64,000 nt of DNA from Puniceibacterium sediminis (lineage in GTDB: Bacteria; Pseudomonadota; Alphaproteobacteria; Rhodobacterales; Rhodobacteraceae): contig NZ_FZNN01000018.1 in NCBI RefSeq assembly GCF_900188035.1, positions 19,632 through 83,631 of the forward strand, read 5' to 3'. Positions within the stretch are counted from its first letter, which is position 1; each line of letters opens with the position of its first letter. The notes beneath the pieces are model-generated. The model saw nothing but the letters and a program-made list of their open reading frames with translations, made no database searches and was not told the origin of the DNA. This document shows, piece by piece, positions 43,274 to 53,140 of this stretch. A program made the translations under genes and the position numbers.

Positions 43274-44245
43274 ATGCGCAAGATCTATGTGGCAGGTCAT
43301 CGCGGCATGGTGGGGGGCGCGATCCTGCGCCAGCTGCAGGCGCGCAAGAATGCCGGTGAGGCAATCGAACTGATCACCCGCACCCATGCCGAGCTGGACC
43401 TGACCAACCAGGCGCAGGTCGCGGCCTTCATGCAAAGCGAAGCGCCTGATACGGTGATCCTGGCCGCTGCCCGCGTGGGCGGTATCCATGCCAACAACAC
43501 CTATCCGGCCGATTTTATCTACGAAAATCTGATGATCGAATGCAACGTGATCCATCAGGCCTTTGCTGCTGGGGTGGAGCAGCTGTTGCAGCTGGGCAGT
43601 TCCTGCATCTATCCGCGCGCCGTGCCCCAGCCGATGCGCGAAGAGGCGCTGCTGACTGGCGTGCTGGAGCCCACCAACGAGCCTTATGCGGTTGCCAAGA
43701 TCGCCGGCATCAAGCTGTGCGAAAGCTACAACCGCCAGCACGGGGTCGATTACCGGTCGGTCATGCCGACCAACCTTTACGGGCCGGGCGACAATTTCCA
43801 CCCCGAAAATTCCCACGTTCTGCCCGCCCTCATCCGCCGCTTTCACGAAGCCGCGCGCGATGGCGTGGAAGAGGTGGTGATCTGGGGCACCGGCAAGCCG
43901 CGCCGCGAATTCCTGCATGTGGACGATATGGCCGCAGCCTCGCTCTTTGTGCTGGACCTGCCCAAAGACGTCTATGACGCCAATACAGAACCGATGCTGA
44001 GCCATATCAATGTCGGAATCGGCAGCGATGTATCGATCCGCGAACTGGCCGAAATGGTGGCCAAGGTGACTGGCTTTACCGGCAAGATCACCCAGGACAC
44101 GACCAAGCCTGACGGCACCATGCAGAAGCTGATGGACGTGAGCCGCCTAGCGGACATGGGGTGGCGCGCCAGTATAGGCCTTCCGGACGGCCTACGCAGC
44201 ACATATGATTGGTTTCGCAGCAGCGATGCCCTGCGCGAGGTCTGA
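43274..44245 (+). CDS. fcl: GDP-L-fucose synthase
   Basis: ATG 43274 gives 323 residues, the family length; the frame extends back into gmd but that part is not real. It carries [16 protein letters not shown] (NADP loop), LGSSCIYPR and [10 protein letters not shown], matching the epimerase/reductase WcaG that makes GDP-L-fucose from the Gmd product. Operon with gmd. A GT10 fucosyltransferase at 57557-58567 is the likely consumer. Confidence 0.95.
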   Translation: MRKIYVAGHRGMVGGAILRQLQARKNAGEAIELITRTHAELDLTNQAQVAAFMQSEAPDTVILAAARVGGIHANNTYPADFIYENLMIECNVIHQAFAAGVEQLLQLGSSCIYPRAVPQPMREEALLTGVLEPTNEPYAVAKIAGIKLCESYNRQHGVDYRSVMPTNLYGPGDNFHPENSHVLPALIRRFHEAARDGVEEVVIWGTGKPRREFLHVDDMAAASLFVLDLPKDVYDANTEPMLSHINVGIGSDVSIRELAEMVAKVTGFTGKITQDTTKPDGTMQKLMDVSRLADMGWRASIGLPDGLRSTYDWFRSSDALREV

Positions 44246-44338
44246 TTTCTGCGGTGATGTGACTCTTGACCCCTTGTTGCCCCGGCCATAACGTCTGGGC
44301 ATCTTTCGTGTGTTCTCAGTCAAAGGTTTATTTCAGAC

Positions 44339-44965
44339 ATGTCCGAAAAGAAGAACTTCATACCGGAACAATATAATCCCGCCGAATACTGGAACACCCG
44401 CGACCAGCCCAACACAGGCGCCAAACCTGGTGTCAGCAAGCCCCACGCGGATTTCTTTGCCAAACATGTTTCGGCTGACGCGCGTATCCTCGAGATGGGG
44501 CCGGGTATCGGACGGATGTTCCCGCTTTATGCCGGGGCCAGGGATGCTACCTTTTCCACCGTCGACCTGACCGAGCAGCACCGCGCCACGCTGGATGCCG
44601 CCGCCGCCGCCGAGGGGCTGACAGTGAAGCAGAACCACATCAAAAACCCCGACGACCCCTATCCGTTCGAGGACAAGAGCTTTGACGTGACAGTGTCGTC
44701 CTTCGTGCTGCTGCACGTGCCGTTCGAATACATTCGCAAGACCATGCTGGAAATGCTGCGTGTTTCGCATCGGGTGGTGGTCTTTGACGCCAATGTATCG
44801 ACCCGCGCCAAATCCGAGGCCGAGCGCACCCCCTCGACCCATGTCTTCGGTCATGACTATGAAGCACTGTGCAGCGAACTGGGGCTGACGGTGTTCGACC
44901 GGGCTCTGTTCCGCATGCCCAACCCCCAGAATCAGCCCTTTGCACTAATCTACGGCAGGGCGTGA
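44339..44965 (+). CDS. Class I SAM-dependent methyltransferase
   Basis: This 208-residue protein has a Rossmann-like methyltransferase core: ARILEMGPGIGRMFPLYAGA is the SAM-binding motif I, STVDLT the motif II acid, and PFEDKSFDVTVSSFVLLHVP motif IV. It may O-methylate a sugar or an intermediate. It lies in the gmd-fcl-manC stretch. It is followed by a perfect 14-bp palindrome (44967-44980) that could act as a weak terminator. Confidence 0.8.
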   Translation: MSEKKNFIPEQYNPAEYWNTRDQPNTGAKPGVSKPHADFFAKHVSADARILEMGPGIGRMFPLYAGARDATFSTVDLTEQHRATLDAAAAAEGLTVKQNHIKNPDDPYPFEDKSFDVTVSSFVLLHVPFEYIRKTMLEMLRVSHRVVVFDANVSTRAKSEAERTPSTHVFGHDYEALCSELGLTVFDRALFRMPNPQNQPFALIYGRA

Positions 44966-44966
44966 T

Positions 44967-44980
44967 CCGCAGTACTGCGG
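44967..44980. terminator. Palindrome after methyltransferase gene
   Basis: CCGCAGTACTGCGG can form a five-pair hairpin with a GTAC loop directly after the methyltransferase stop. A second inverted repeat (CCCGTC...GACGGG) follows. No T-run is present, so termination is uncertain. Confidence 0.35.
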
Positions 44981-45039
44981 GCCCGTCGCGCATACCTCGT
45001 GACGGGCTACAGCGGACTCTGCCCGAACGGGGGGGAAAT

Positions 45040-45162
45040 ATGTCCAAACTTGATAAATTAGTGGTCCAAGAATACGATTCTGGGACGCGACTGAAATATC
45101 AGCTGCCCCACCATCGCAGAGTCGCGTCTGAACAGCGGCCTGCCGTGTGGCGGTCTGAGTAG
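45040..45162 (+). CDS. Possible small protein, 40 residues
   Basis: The frame starts at ATG 45040 right after a very purine-rich site (GGGGGGGAAAT) and encodes a short polar protein, MSKLDKLVVQEYDSGTRL at the start, ending RPAVWRSE. No family seen. It lies in the 225-bp gap between the methyltransferase and GT-D-like genes, and could be a remnant of a longer gene or noise. Confidence 0.35.
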   Translation: MSKLDKLVVQEYDSGTRLKYQLPHHRRVASEQRPAVWRSE

Positions 45163-45190
45163 GCCAGACAACAGATATGGAAGTGATGTA

Positions 45191-46087
45191 ATGAGTGATC
45201 AGCCAGTCAAGAAACCTCCTCTGATACTGCCAGAACGGCTCCAACCCCGAATGCGGGGGGCGCAGGCGGCGAACGATCTTCTCGCCAGGTCACTGTCCGG
45301 GGACGAGCCGTTTCTGGCCGCCCGCTTCGGCGGGTCCGAAAGTAAGGTACTCAACGAAATCGTCTTTCAGAAGAAGGCGAATGCATCAGAGGCCTTTGCG
45401 CAAGAGCTTCAGATGAAGTCGGGCGTTTCGCCGCGCAACCCGCTGACGATCCGCAAATTCGTCTATGAAACCATGACGGCGGGTTTGAACACGGATCTTC
45501 TGGCCATTTGGAGCTATCAAAATCAGGTCAAGCTTGCCGGGTTCTGCAACCCACCGCACATCTGCGGGCTGGATCACCTCAACCCTATCGTCGCGCTGCG
45601 TAAGCACGGGCTGGTGCCCTGGACCCGGGCGCTCTCGGGTAAGAAGATCCTTGTCGTGCATCCATTCGAAAATGATATTCGTGCCCAGATTCAGCGGTTG
45701 CAGGACATCCATGTGGTGCGCGACCTCTGGCCCGAGGATGTGAGTTTCGACACCCTGCGCGCACCCATCACCTTTGCAGGGGAAGCAGATGGCCGCAAAT
45801 GGGTAGAGGAGCTGAGCAAGACCCGCGCCGAAATCGCACGGCGCGATTTCGACATCGTCTTTGTCGGAGCCGGTGCCTATGGCATGCCGCTGGGATCCTT
45901 CGTCAAGACGATGGGCAAGCGGGCGGTGCATTTTGGCGGCGCACTGCAGCTGCTGTTCGGAATCATCGGGGCCCGATGGGAAAAAAATCCGCTCTATGAC
46001 GACGTTTTCGGCGAAGGCTGGATCAGGCCCGATCAGTCCGAACTGCCACGGCTGCATCACAGGATCGACCAATCCTCTTACTGGTAG
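45191..46087 (+). CDS. GT-D-fold-like glycosyltransferase-related protein
   Basis: This 298-residue protein has no signal or membrane segment. FLAARFGGSESKVLNE near residue 37 resembles the RFGDGE-type start of GT-D-fold (DUF1792-like) proteins, and FDIVFVGAGAYGMPLGSFVK with HFGGALQLLFGIIG near the end fits the same group, known from glycan clusters. It lies between fucose-nucleotide genes and manC. The assignment rests on motif shape and is tentative. Confidence 0.55.
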   Translation: MSDQPVKKPPLILPERLQPRMRGAQAANDLLARSLSGDEPFLAARFGGSESKVLNEIVFQKKANASEAFAQELQMKSGVSPRNPLTIRKFVYETMTAGLNTDLLAIWSYQNQVKLAGFCNPPHICGLDHLNPIVALRKHGLVPWTRALSGKKILVVHPFENDIRAQIQRLQDIHVVRDLWPEDVSFDTLRAPITFAGEADGRKWVEELSKTRAEIARRDFDIVFVGAGAYGMPLGSFVKTMGKRAVHFGGALQLLFGIIGARWEKNPLYDDVFGEGWIRPDQSELPRLHHRIDQSSYW

Positions 46088-46450
46088 AGAGCAGGCGCAG
46101 AGAGCGTCCAAACGTTACGTCGGGGTTCGGTCCTGTGACCGGGGCTTTATTGGAGCACCCGGTCCGGAATTGCGAAAGAACCGGGTATGAACTGCTTTTG
46201 GCAGCAATGGCGGTTAAGCGACCACAAGAGGCGGAACCGAAATTGTGCGCATTATTTTGACACGCTTTGCGCCAAACAGGGGCTGGCGGTTTTGACTGCC
46301 GGACCTTTTTCACGCCTCTCAATCTGAATATCTAGGCATGAGGTGCCGTCTATCATTCTCCTGCCCGGCAAATAGGCTGACGGGGCTTGAGTTTTGCCAT
46401 CGGCTCCAACAAAACCCGTGTAAGCTTAATTCATTAAAGAAGGCTCCCAG
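46088..46450. other. Intergenic region before manC
   Basis: No convincing gene. It starts with a hairpin with seven-base arms (GACCGGG 46137-46143, CCCGGTC 46158-46164), a possible terminator of the GT-D-like gene. A minus-strand frame (46322-46023) has composition unlike its neighbours and could be part of a dispersed repeat. The right end is AT-rich and must hold the manC promoter. Confidence 0.5.
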
Positions 46451-47872
46451 ATGATTACTCCCATCCTGCTATGTGGAGGCTCCGGTACGCGCCTCTGGCC
46501 CCTTTCACGTAAATCTTATCCCAAGCAATTTGCCAAACTCATGGGTGATGAAAGCCTGTTCCAGGCCTCGGCCAAGCGTCTGTCCGGCGAGGGGTTCACC
46601 GCCCCCATGGTGCTGACCGGCGATCCCTTTCGCTTTATCGTGACCGAACAGCTGGCGGCGATCGAGCAGGCGGCCTCGGCCATCATGATCGAACCCGAGG
46701 GGCGCAACACTGCGCCTGCAATCCTGGCCGCTGCGCTGTTTCTTGAAGCAAAGGATCCCGAGGCGCTGATGCTGGTGGCGCCGTCGGATCACGTCATCCC
46801 CGATGAGGCGGCCTTTCGCGCTGCTGTTCAGGCTGCCGTACCGCGCGCCCAAGGCGGCGAGCTCATCACCTTCGGCATTAGCCCGGATCGCCCCGAGACT
46901 GGTTATGGCTATCTCGAACTCGCCGAGGGGGCGGGCCCGCAGGCAGCAGAGCCGCAGAAGCTGGCTCGCTTTGTAGAGAAACCCGATGCGGCCCGCGCGA
47001 CCGAGATGCTGGCGGCAGGCAATTTCCTGTGGAACGCCGGCATATTCCTGTTCACCGCCGCCACCATCCGCGCGGCCTATGAAAAATATACGCCCGACCT
47101 TGTCAAAGGCGTGCGCGCGGCCTTGGATGGGGCACAGACCGACCTTGGCTTTACCCGTCTCGCGCCAGAACCATGGGCCGGGATCGAGGATATCTCGGTC
47201 GATTACGCGATCATGGAAAAGGCCGACAACCTTGCCGTCATGCCCTATAGCGCGGGTTGGTCGGATCTGGGCGGCTGGGATGCGGTCTGGCTGGAATCCG
47301 GGCCTGACGCAGAGGGCAATGTCGCCGCGGACCGCGCCACGGCGATCGGTTGCTCCGACACGCTGCTGCGGTCTGAATCCGAACGCCTGCAGGTGGTGGG
47401 GATCGGCCTCAAGGACATCATCGTGGTCGCCATGGATGACGCCGTTCTCGTGGCGCACAAATCCGAAGCCCAGCGGGTGAAGGAAGCCGTCTCCGCGCTC
47501 AAGGCCAAGGGTGCCTCTCAGGCGGTGCAACTGCCGCGCGACTACCGGCCCTGGGGCTGGTACGAAAGTCTGGTCATCGGCACACGCTTTCAGGTCAAGC
47601 GCATCGTCGTGCATCCGGGCGCGGCCCTGTCCCTGCAAAGCCACCACCACCGCTCCGAACACTGGATCGTGGTCGAGGGCACCGCAAAGGTGACCGTGGA
47701 CGAGACCGTGAAGCTCGTGACCGAAAACCAGTCGGTTTATATCCCGCTGGGCGCTGTGCACCGGATGGAAAACCCCGGCAAGGTGCCGATGGTGCTTATC
47801 GAGGTGCAGACCGGCACATACTTTGGCGAAGATGACATCATCCGCTACGAAGACGTCTACGCCCGCAGCTGA
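46451..47872 (+). CDS. manC: Mannose-1-phosphate guanylyltransferase / mannose-6-phosphate isomerase
   Basis: This 473-residue bifunctional enzyme makes GDP-mannose, the precursor of GDP-fucose. The N-terminal GGSGTRLWPLSR with YPKQF is the pyrophosphorylase signature, and FVEKP is the sugar-binding motif. The C-terminal cupin has LSLQSHHHRSEHWIVVEG, the metal-binding histidines of the type II isomerase. Full length. A phosphomannomutase (ManB) is not in the window. Confidence 0.95.
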   Translation: MITPILLCGGSGTRLWPLSRKSYPKQFAKLMGDESLFQASAKRLSGEGFTAPMVLTGDPFRFIVTEQLAAIEQAASAIMIEPEGRNTAPAILAAALFLEAKDPEALMLVAPSDHVIPDEAAFRAAVQAAVPRAQGGELITFGISPDRPETGYGYLELAEGAGPQAAEPQKLARFVEKPDAARATEMLAAGNFLWNAGIFLFTAATIRAAYEKYTPDLVKGVRAALDGAQTDLGFTRLAPEPWAGIEDISVDYAIMEKADNLAVMPYSAGWSDLGGWDAVWLESGPDAEGNVAADRATAIGCSDTLLRSESERLQVVGIGLKDIIVVAMDDAVLVAHKSEAQRVKEAVSALKAKGASQAVQLPRDYRPWGWYESLVIGTRFQVKRIVVHPGAALSLQSHHHRSEHWIVVEGTAKVTVDETVKLVTENQSVYIPLGAVHRMENPGKVPMVLIEVQTGTYFGEDDIIRYEDVYARS

Positions 47873-48230
47873 GGCCTCGCGGCAAGGGCAGTAAGCCCCC
47901 TGCACAAGATCCAGATCATTGCCCATCCCCGGGCGATGATCCCCCCATCCACTACCCTGCGCGCAGCCTTCTCCCGGGGTCGCATAACAGCTCTCTTCTC
48001 GATCAGACGGCCTGAACGTCACCGGCAGGATTGATGCCGGGGCATCTTCTGTTGTGTGCAATGATTCTGCACCGCGCCCCAGAGTTTCTGTCTCCGGCGG
48101 GCAGCAGGGTGCGTGTAGAAAGACAAAATTAACCAAAAGGTAAGAAAGATAAAATTAACACAAAAACGGGCACACCCATTTTAAGGATCGTCGTTCAGCC
48201 GCCTCCGACGATCAGGAAGGGCTATTATTC
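47873..48230. other. Intergenic region upstream of the large glycosyltransferase
   Basis: No gene seen. The right 110 bp are AT-rich and hold two near-identical 16-bp copies, GAAAGAYAAAATTAAC at 48118-48133 and 48144-48159 (26-bp spacing), and TTAACCAAAAGGTAA at 48129-48143, one mismatch from a CtrA box. This is the likely promoter of the downstream gene. Confidence 0.65.
48118..48159. promoter_or_regulatory. Two 26-bp spaced copies of GAAAGAYAAAATTAAC
   Basis: The copies differ at one base. Reverse complements (GTTAATTTTRTCTTTC) resemble the pair found between kpsE and kpsM with the same spacing, so one regulator may control both. Confidence 0.5.
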
Positions 48231-51200
48231 ATGAATGCGCAGGCCATTCTGCCATCCGTCAACCTCCATCTGGAGGAGGGCGATGTCCTGTCGGCCCGCA
48301 CCATGCTGCAGGCGGCGATGAAGGCGCATCCCGATTTCTTTCTCTATCATGAGCGTCTGGCCGAGATTGCCCTGCTGGAAGGCGACGAAGGAACCGCCCG
48401 CGCCGCCTATATCCGCGCACTCGCGCTCAACCCTGCCGCCACCTGGATCGAGGAGAGGCTGGCCGAATTGGACGGTATCCGCGTGGGGGCGGGGCTTGTC
48501 GGGAAATACGACCGCTATCCGGATCTGACCGGTCGGCGTCAGGCGGAGGGCGGCGCGCGTCTGCGCGGCATCCTCAAGTCCGCGCAGCCGGATCTGCCGC
48601 TGGTGACCATCGTGACGGCCGTCTACGACAACAAGGACAGCTTTCAGCGCTGCATCGACTCGGTCCGCGCACAGACCTACGCAAACGTGGAATACATCGT
48701 CGTCGACGGCGGCAGCCCGCAGGGCACGGTCGATGTCATCGGCGCCAATGACGATTTTATTGACTATTATATCTCGGAACCCGACCGGGGCATTTACTCG
48801 GCGATGAACAAGGGGCTGCGTCTGGCGCGCGGGGATTACGTCTGCCTGCTCAATTCCGACGATCAGCACGGCCCCGACCATGTGAAACGCGCGGTCGAGG
48901 CGGCGCTGGCACAGGGGCCCGTGGGCGCGGTCGACATCGTCTATTCCGACTTCTGGGATGGGGACAATATGCTGCCCGCGCAGCCGCTGAACGACGGCAT
49001 CCTTCTGGGCAATCTCAACGTCAACCATTGCACCTTTCTTGTGCACCGAGACTGCTATGACCGCGTCGGCCCCTATGCTGAAAATCTGGGGATCGTCTCG
49101 GATATGGTGTGGATCCGGCGCGCCTATGCGACCCAGGAACGGTTCCATCTGCTGAGCGAGGCGCATTTCCGCTTTACCCCCGGGGGGGCATCCTCGGGGA
49201 ACAGCCCGGAACGGCGCCGCAAGATCATCTTTGAGAACGGCCAGTGTTACCGGGTGGAATTCCCCTTCCTGACCCAGGAAGAGGCTGAAACGCTGTACCT
49301 TCTGCGCTTTGGCGACAGTCGGCTTGAGGCGGCAGCCGAAATCGGGCGGCGTTACGGGCCGGATCAGCCGCGTTTTGCCGCCGCCCTTGCGGCCTATGTC
49401 GAACATTGCTTTCGCGACCGGGACGCATTTGCGCTAGCCTACGATCAGGAAGAGCGGTTCACCCTCTACTGGCGTGTCGCCAAGGAGTTGGGCGTGGACC
49501 GCCGCCACATCCGCATGGACACCGCCAACGGATGCCTTTCGCAGCAGCTTGCCCAGATCGCAAATATGCCGCTCAAGCCGCGCAAACCCGGCGCGCAGCG
49601 GATCTTGCATTACGTCACCGTCTTTTCCGCCCCGTCCGAGACCTTCATCTATGATCTGGTGCAGCGGCTTGAGGCCGAGACAGAGCATGACAATATCGTG
49701 CTTTTCCAGCACGCCGAGCTGCGCAAGGAACGCGCCTATGACAAATCCCTGCAGATCGTCTGGGAAAAATATCGCGGCGTGGTGGCCCGTGCCCTTTATG
49801 AATACCTGATCGACACCTGCGGCATCGACCTCATGATCGCGCATTTTGCGATCAACGAGCACCGGCTGCATGGGCGTGTTGCCGACACCGGCATCACGCT
49901 GCCGACAATTGTGATGACCCATGGCATTGACGTCTTCCTGCTCAAGGAAAAGTCGCCCTACACCGATTACGTGCGCGGCAAGCTCGCGCCGCGCGGGGAT
50001 GTCTGCTTTACCGCCGTGTCAAATTATCTGCGAGACGAGCTGATCGCCGTCGGCATCGAACGCGAAAAGGTTTTTGTGCTGCCCAACAGCGTCAATCCGC
50101 GGTTCTTCAAACACCGCAAGACCGATGGCTTCTATGACGGCGCGCGCAGGCTCGAACTGCTGTCGATGGGTCGGCTGATCCCCTGGAAGGGGCACCACCT
50201 TCTGTTGCGCGCGCTTGCGCGGTTCCGCGCCGAGGTGAGCCGCGACGTGCGCCTCACCATCGTCTACGGCAATTGCGATGACGAGTTGGCAAACCTCACC
50301 GCGCTTGCCGCCGAACTGGACCTGACGGATGCGGTGGTGTTCCAGCCCTTCGTGGATTTCGGCAGGAGCCCGGATTTCCTGAGCCGTTTCGACCTGTACC
50401 TGCATCCTTCGACCTATACCGAGGATTCCGCGCGCAAGTCGGAAACCTTCGGCGTTGCTCTGCTCGAGGCGATTGCGGCGGGCCTGCCGGTGATCACCAC
50501 CGATGCCGGCGGTCTGCCCGAGGTCCTCGGAGAGGACAGCCCCCAGGCCTGCATCGTGCCGCACGGCGATGCGGATGCGCTGTTTTCTGCCCTGCGCGAC
50601 ATGCATGGGGCTCCCGCGACCTTCACCGACAACCTGCCCTATGCGCAGGACCGGCTTGACGCCTTTTCGGCTGCCAAGCAGATCACCGGGCTCGACCAGC
50701 TGATCCGCAAGATGGCAGATCCGATCAAGGTGGCGCTGTTCTCAAGCTCGACACTGCAGGGGGCAGGCTATGCCGCTTATCGTGTGCACCGGGGGCTGGT
50801 GGCCCTGCCGGGTGTCGCGCCGACCATCTTCACGACAGTACGCGACCACCAGAGCGCAGCGGGTGTGAGACCCATCGCGCACCCCAGCACGGATAACACC
50901 CGCTGGCGCACGCTGCAGCCCCAGGCCAAGCCGGGCAATACGATCTTTACTGTAAACCAGACGCATCTGCACTCCGAAGACCTTCTGCGTATGGTCGAAC
51001 CCTATGACGTTATCAGCCTGCACTGGCACGCCCGCTTTTTGTCGGCGGAAAATATCGCGACGCTGACGCACTCGGACAAACCCGTGGTGATGACGATCCG
51101 CGACATGCAGCCGATCACCGGGGGCTGCCATTTCTTTCATGGCTGCGAAAAATGGCAGACGGATTGCGCCGACTGTCCGCAGATCCCCAGCGCCTACACG

Positions 51201-52040
51201 GATTTTCCCGCCTCTGTTCTGGCGGCCAAGCGGGCACATTACAATTTCGACAACCTGACGCTTGTGACGATCTCGAACCACACCCGGGGCATTCTCGAAC
51301 GCGCGCCTTATTTCCGCGACTGCCGGATCGAGACGATCCTCAATTCGATCGAGACGGATGTCTTCCGCCCCTATGACCGCAAGGCGCGGCGGCGTGAGTT
51401 CGGCCTGCCCCTGGATCGCAAGATCATTGGCTATGTGCCCAGCTACGCAAGCGAGATCAAAGGCTACAGAGAGTTGGTGGCGGCGCTGAACATGCTTGAT
51501 CCGGCCCAGCTGGGGTTCGACCCCTACGTGATGCTGGTGGGCAACGAAACACCCGCCACCGCGCAGATCCGGCAGGACAAGAAGGCGCTGGGGTATATCG
51601 CGGACAATGACAGGCTGGCGCGGGCCTATTCCTGCGCCGATGTGGTCGTGGTGCCCTCGCTCGAAGAGACGTTTTCCAATACCACCGCCGAGGCGATTTC
51701 CTGCGGTGTGCCGGTGGTAGGGTTCCGCACCGGGGCGATCCCAGACCTCGCCATCAAGGGCAGGGCCGGCTACACCGCCGAAATGGGCGATGTCGCGGGG
51801 CTGGCCCAGGGCATCCGCGAGGTTCTGAGCGGCCACGACATGAGCAAGGCCTGTCGCGACCATGCCGTGAATACGCTGTCTTTCATGAAACAGGCCCATG
51901 GTTATGAGGCACTGTTTGCCGATCTTCTGGCCAGGAACCGCAGCCGCCCGAAGGCCCCGCCGCAGGTGTTCAACAGCTTTGACGCCCTTGGCTTTGGCTT
52001 GGCCAACATGGCCGCCGAGATGAGGATCAACGCGAAATAG
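48231..52040 (+). CDS. Three-domain glycosyltransferase (GT2-GT4-GT4)
   Basis: This 1269-residue protein has an N-terminal TPR-like part (1-75), a GT2 domain from about 123 (VTIVTAVYDNKDSFQRCIDS, YIVVDGGSPQGT), a GT4 domain from about 457 (YVTVFSAPSETFIYDL, SMGRLIPWKGHHLLLRAL, SETFGVALLEAIAAGLPVIT) and a second GT4-type domain from about 833 (LFSSSTLQGAGYAAYRVHRG, a GGCHFFHGCEKW cysteine motif near 963, and SLEETFSNTTAEAISCGVPV). All three look catalytically intact. Three transfers by one chain would assemble most of a repeat unit in order. Good AGGAAGG ribosome site. No signal peptide, so it acts in the cytoplasm. Confidence 0.9.
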   Translation: MNAQAILPSVNLHLEEGDVLSARTMLQAAMKAHPDFFLYHERLAEIALLEGDEGTARAAYIRALALNPAATWIEERLAELDGIRVGAGLVGKYDRYPDLTGRRQAEGGARLRGILKSAQPDLPLVTIVTAVYDNKDSFQRCIDSVRAQTYANVEYIVVDGGSPQGTVDVIGANDDFIDYYISEPDRGIYSAMNKGLRLARGDYVCLLNSDDQHGPDHVKRAVEAALAQGPVGAVDIVYSDFWDGDNMLPAQPLNDGILLGNLNVNHCTFLVHRDCYDRVGPYAENLGIVSDMVWIRRAYATQERFHLLSEAHFRFTPGGASSGNSPERRRKIIFENGQCYRVEFPFLTQEEAETLYLLRFGDSRLEAAAEIGRRYGPDQPRFAAALAAYVEHCFRDRDAFALAYDQEERFTLYWRVAKELGVDRRHIRMDTANGCLSQQLAQIANMPLKPRKPGAQRILHYVTVFSAPSETFIYDLVQRLEAETEHDNIVLFQHAELRKERAYDKSLQIVWEKYRGVVARALYEYLIDTCGIDLMIAHFAINEHRLHGRVADTGITLPTIVMTHGIDVFLLKEKSPYTDYVRGKLAPRGDVCFTAVSNYLRDELIAVGIEREKVFVLPNSVNPRFFKHRKTDGFYDGARRLELLSMGRLIPWKGHHLLLRALARFRAEVSRDVRLTIVYGNCDDELANLTALAAELDLTDAVVFQPFVDFGRSPDFLSRFDLYLHPSTYTEDSARKSETFGVALLEAIAAGLPVITTDAGGLPEVLGEDSPQACIVPHGDADALFSALRDMHGAPATFTDNLPYAQDRLDAFSAAKQITGLDQLIRKMADPIKVALFSSSTLQGAGYAAYRVHRGLVALPGVAPTIFTTVRDHQSAAGVRPIAHPSTDNTRWRTLQPQAKPGNTIFTVNQTHLHSEDLLRMVEPYDVISLHWHARFLSAENIATLTHSDKPVVMTIRDMQPITGGCHFFHGCEKWQTDCADCPQIPSAYTDFPASVLAAKRAHYNFDNLTLVTISNHTRGILERAPYFRDCRIETILNSIETDVFRPYDRKARRREFGLPLDRKIIGYVPSYASEIKGYRELVAALNMLDPAQLGFDPYVMLVGNETPATAQIRQDKKALGYIADNDRLARAYSCADVVVVPSLEETFSNTTAEAISCGVPVVGFRTGAIPDLAIKGRAGYTAEMGDVAGLAQGIREVLSGHDMSKACRDHAVNTLSFMKQAHGYEALFADLLARNRSRPKAPPQVFNSFDALGFGLANMAAEMRINAK

Positions 52041-52075
52041 GGTTAGTCGACAAGTCACGGGGACAGCGCCCTGCC

Positions 52076-53140
52076 TCAGCCTGCGGTGCGGCGTGCCTCT
52101 TCTTTCTCTTCCCAGCGTGTCCGCACCGCTTCGAGCAGTTCGTTGAATTCGGGACTGTCCAGTCGGCTGAAGCTTTCTTTCGGGGCGGTGTCGGTTCGCA
52201 AAGAGAACAGCGTCGGCCTGTCGGAAAAGAAGCGTTTGCGGACAGCTTCGTTCGAGTCGGCATAGATTTCGTCGAGTTGGCCTAACTCGGAGTCCGGCAG
52301 GATTGCGCAGCGCCCCGGCATGATCCGGGTGATGTGGGTGGTCAGGCGCCGCCATTCCGCATTCTCAAACCCCGCGCCGCGCCGCGCCTGTAACCAGCCG
52401 TGCAACTGCAGCAGCGCATTGACCCCGGCGTTCGAGACCGAAGAGACGTTCTTTTCCGGGACTTCGGCATGGATAGGCTCGATCCCGGCCGCATCGCAAA
52501 AATCCGTCATCAGATCATTGTCCCGCATCGCACTGCGTTCGAACAGGCGCGGCACCACCTCGGTACCGGCAAAGCCCTGTTCCCACTTGGCGATCACGCG
52601 GTCGTAGTGCACCTGCAATGCTGGGGGGGTACTGGCCAGACCTTCAGCAGTTAGCGGCAGCAGAGCCTGGCCCTCGCGTATGCGCTGGTGCTGATGACTT
52701 TCGAACCAGTCCGCCTGACGTCGAATGTAGATGATCAGACGCACCGGGTTCAGCCCGATGTTCGCCATCCGGGTGCGAAGTCGGGCGATCTCGGGCTCTG
52801 TGGGCAGGCAGGACCAGAAATGTTCAGCCGAGAGGAGGCAGAGCGCGTCGCCATTTTCGGCGACCTGGCGGCTGTATACCTCCATGACCTTGCGATCAAA
52901 GGTCTTGCGCTGACCGGCATTCCTGACACGGTGCTGCTGGAGCACGAAGTTCGGCCTGCTCTGGTTAATGCTGCTGACGGCCAGACACTTGTTGTTGTCG
53001 CCGCCGGTTGCGCCCGAGGGCAGCAGATCCCTCGGATAAAGGATTCCCCGTTTTAGAAGAGCGTCCCGCTGTGCTTGCAGAACGCCCTGGATACTGGACG
53101 AACCGGCCTTTCCGATCCCGACGTGAAGAATACAGTCCAT
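52076..53140 (-). CDS. Sulfotransferase-like P-loop protein
   Basis: ATG 53140 gives 354 residues; the frame extends to 53380 but overlaps the neighbouring broken gene. ILHVGIGKAGSSSIQGVL at residues 4-21 matches the PAPS-binding loop. LIIYIRRQADWFESHQHQRI in the middle fits the 3'-phosphate-binding motif. The start codon overlaps the stop of the upstream pseudogene (TAATG), a coupling relic. Related to the 29236-30069 product. Predicted to sulfate a glycan or to be a diverged relative. Confidence 0.7.
   Translation of the reverse strand: MDCILHVGIGKAGSSSIQGVLQAQRDALLKRGILYPRDLLPSGATGGDNNKCLAVSSINQSRPNFVLQQHRVRNAGQRKTFDRKVMEVYSRQVAENGDALCLLSAEHFWSCLPTEPEIARLRTRMANIGLNPVRLIIYIRRQADWFESHQHQRIREGQALLPLTAEGLASTPPALQVHYDRVIAKWEQGFAGTEVVPRLFERSAMRDNDLMTDFCDAAGIEPIHAEVPEKNVSSVSNAGVNALLQLHGWLQARRGAGFENAEWRRLTTHITRIMPGRCAILPDSELGQLDEIYADSNEAVRKRFFSDRPTLFSLRTDTAPKESFSRLDSPEFNELLEAVRTRWEEKEEARRTAG

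Noticed and set aside
46023..46322. 99-codon minus-strand gene
   Set aside because: Overlaps the 3' end of the GT-D-like gene, lacks a ribosome site and has no recognisable domain; at most part of a dispersed repeat.
48231..49406. Minus-strand 393-codon frame
   Set aside because: Antisense shadow of the GT2 domain of the large glycosyltransferase.
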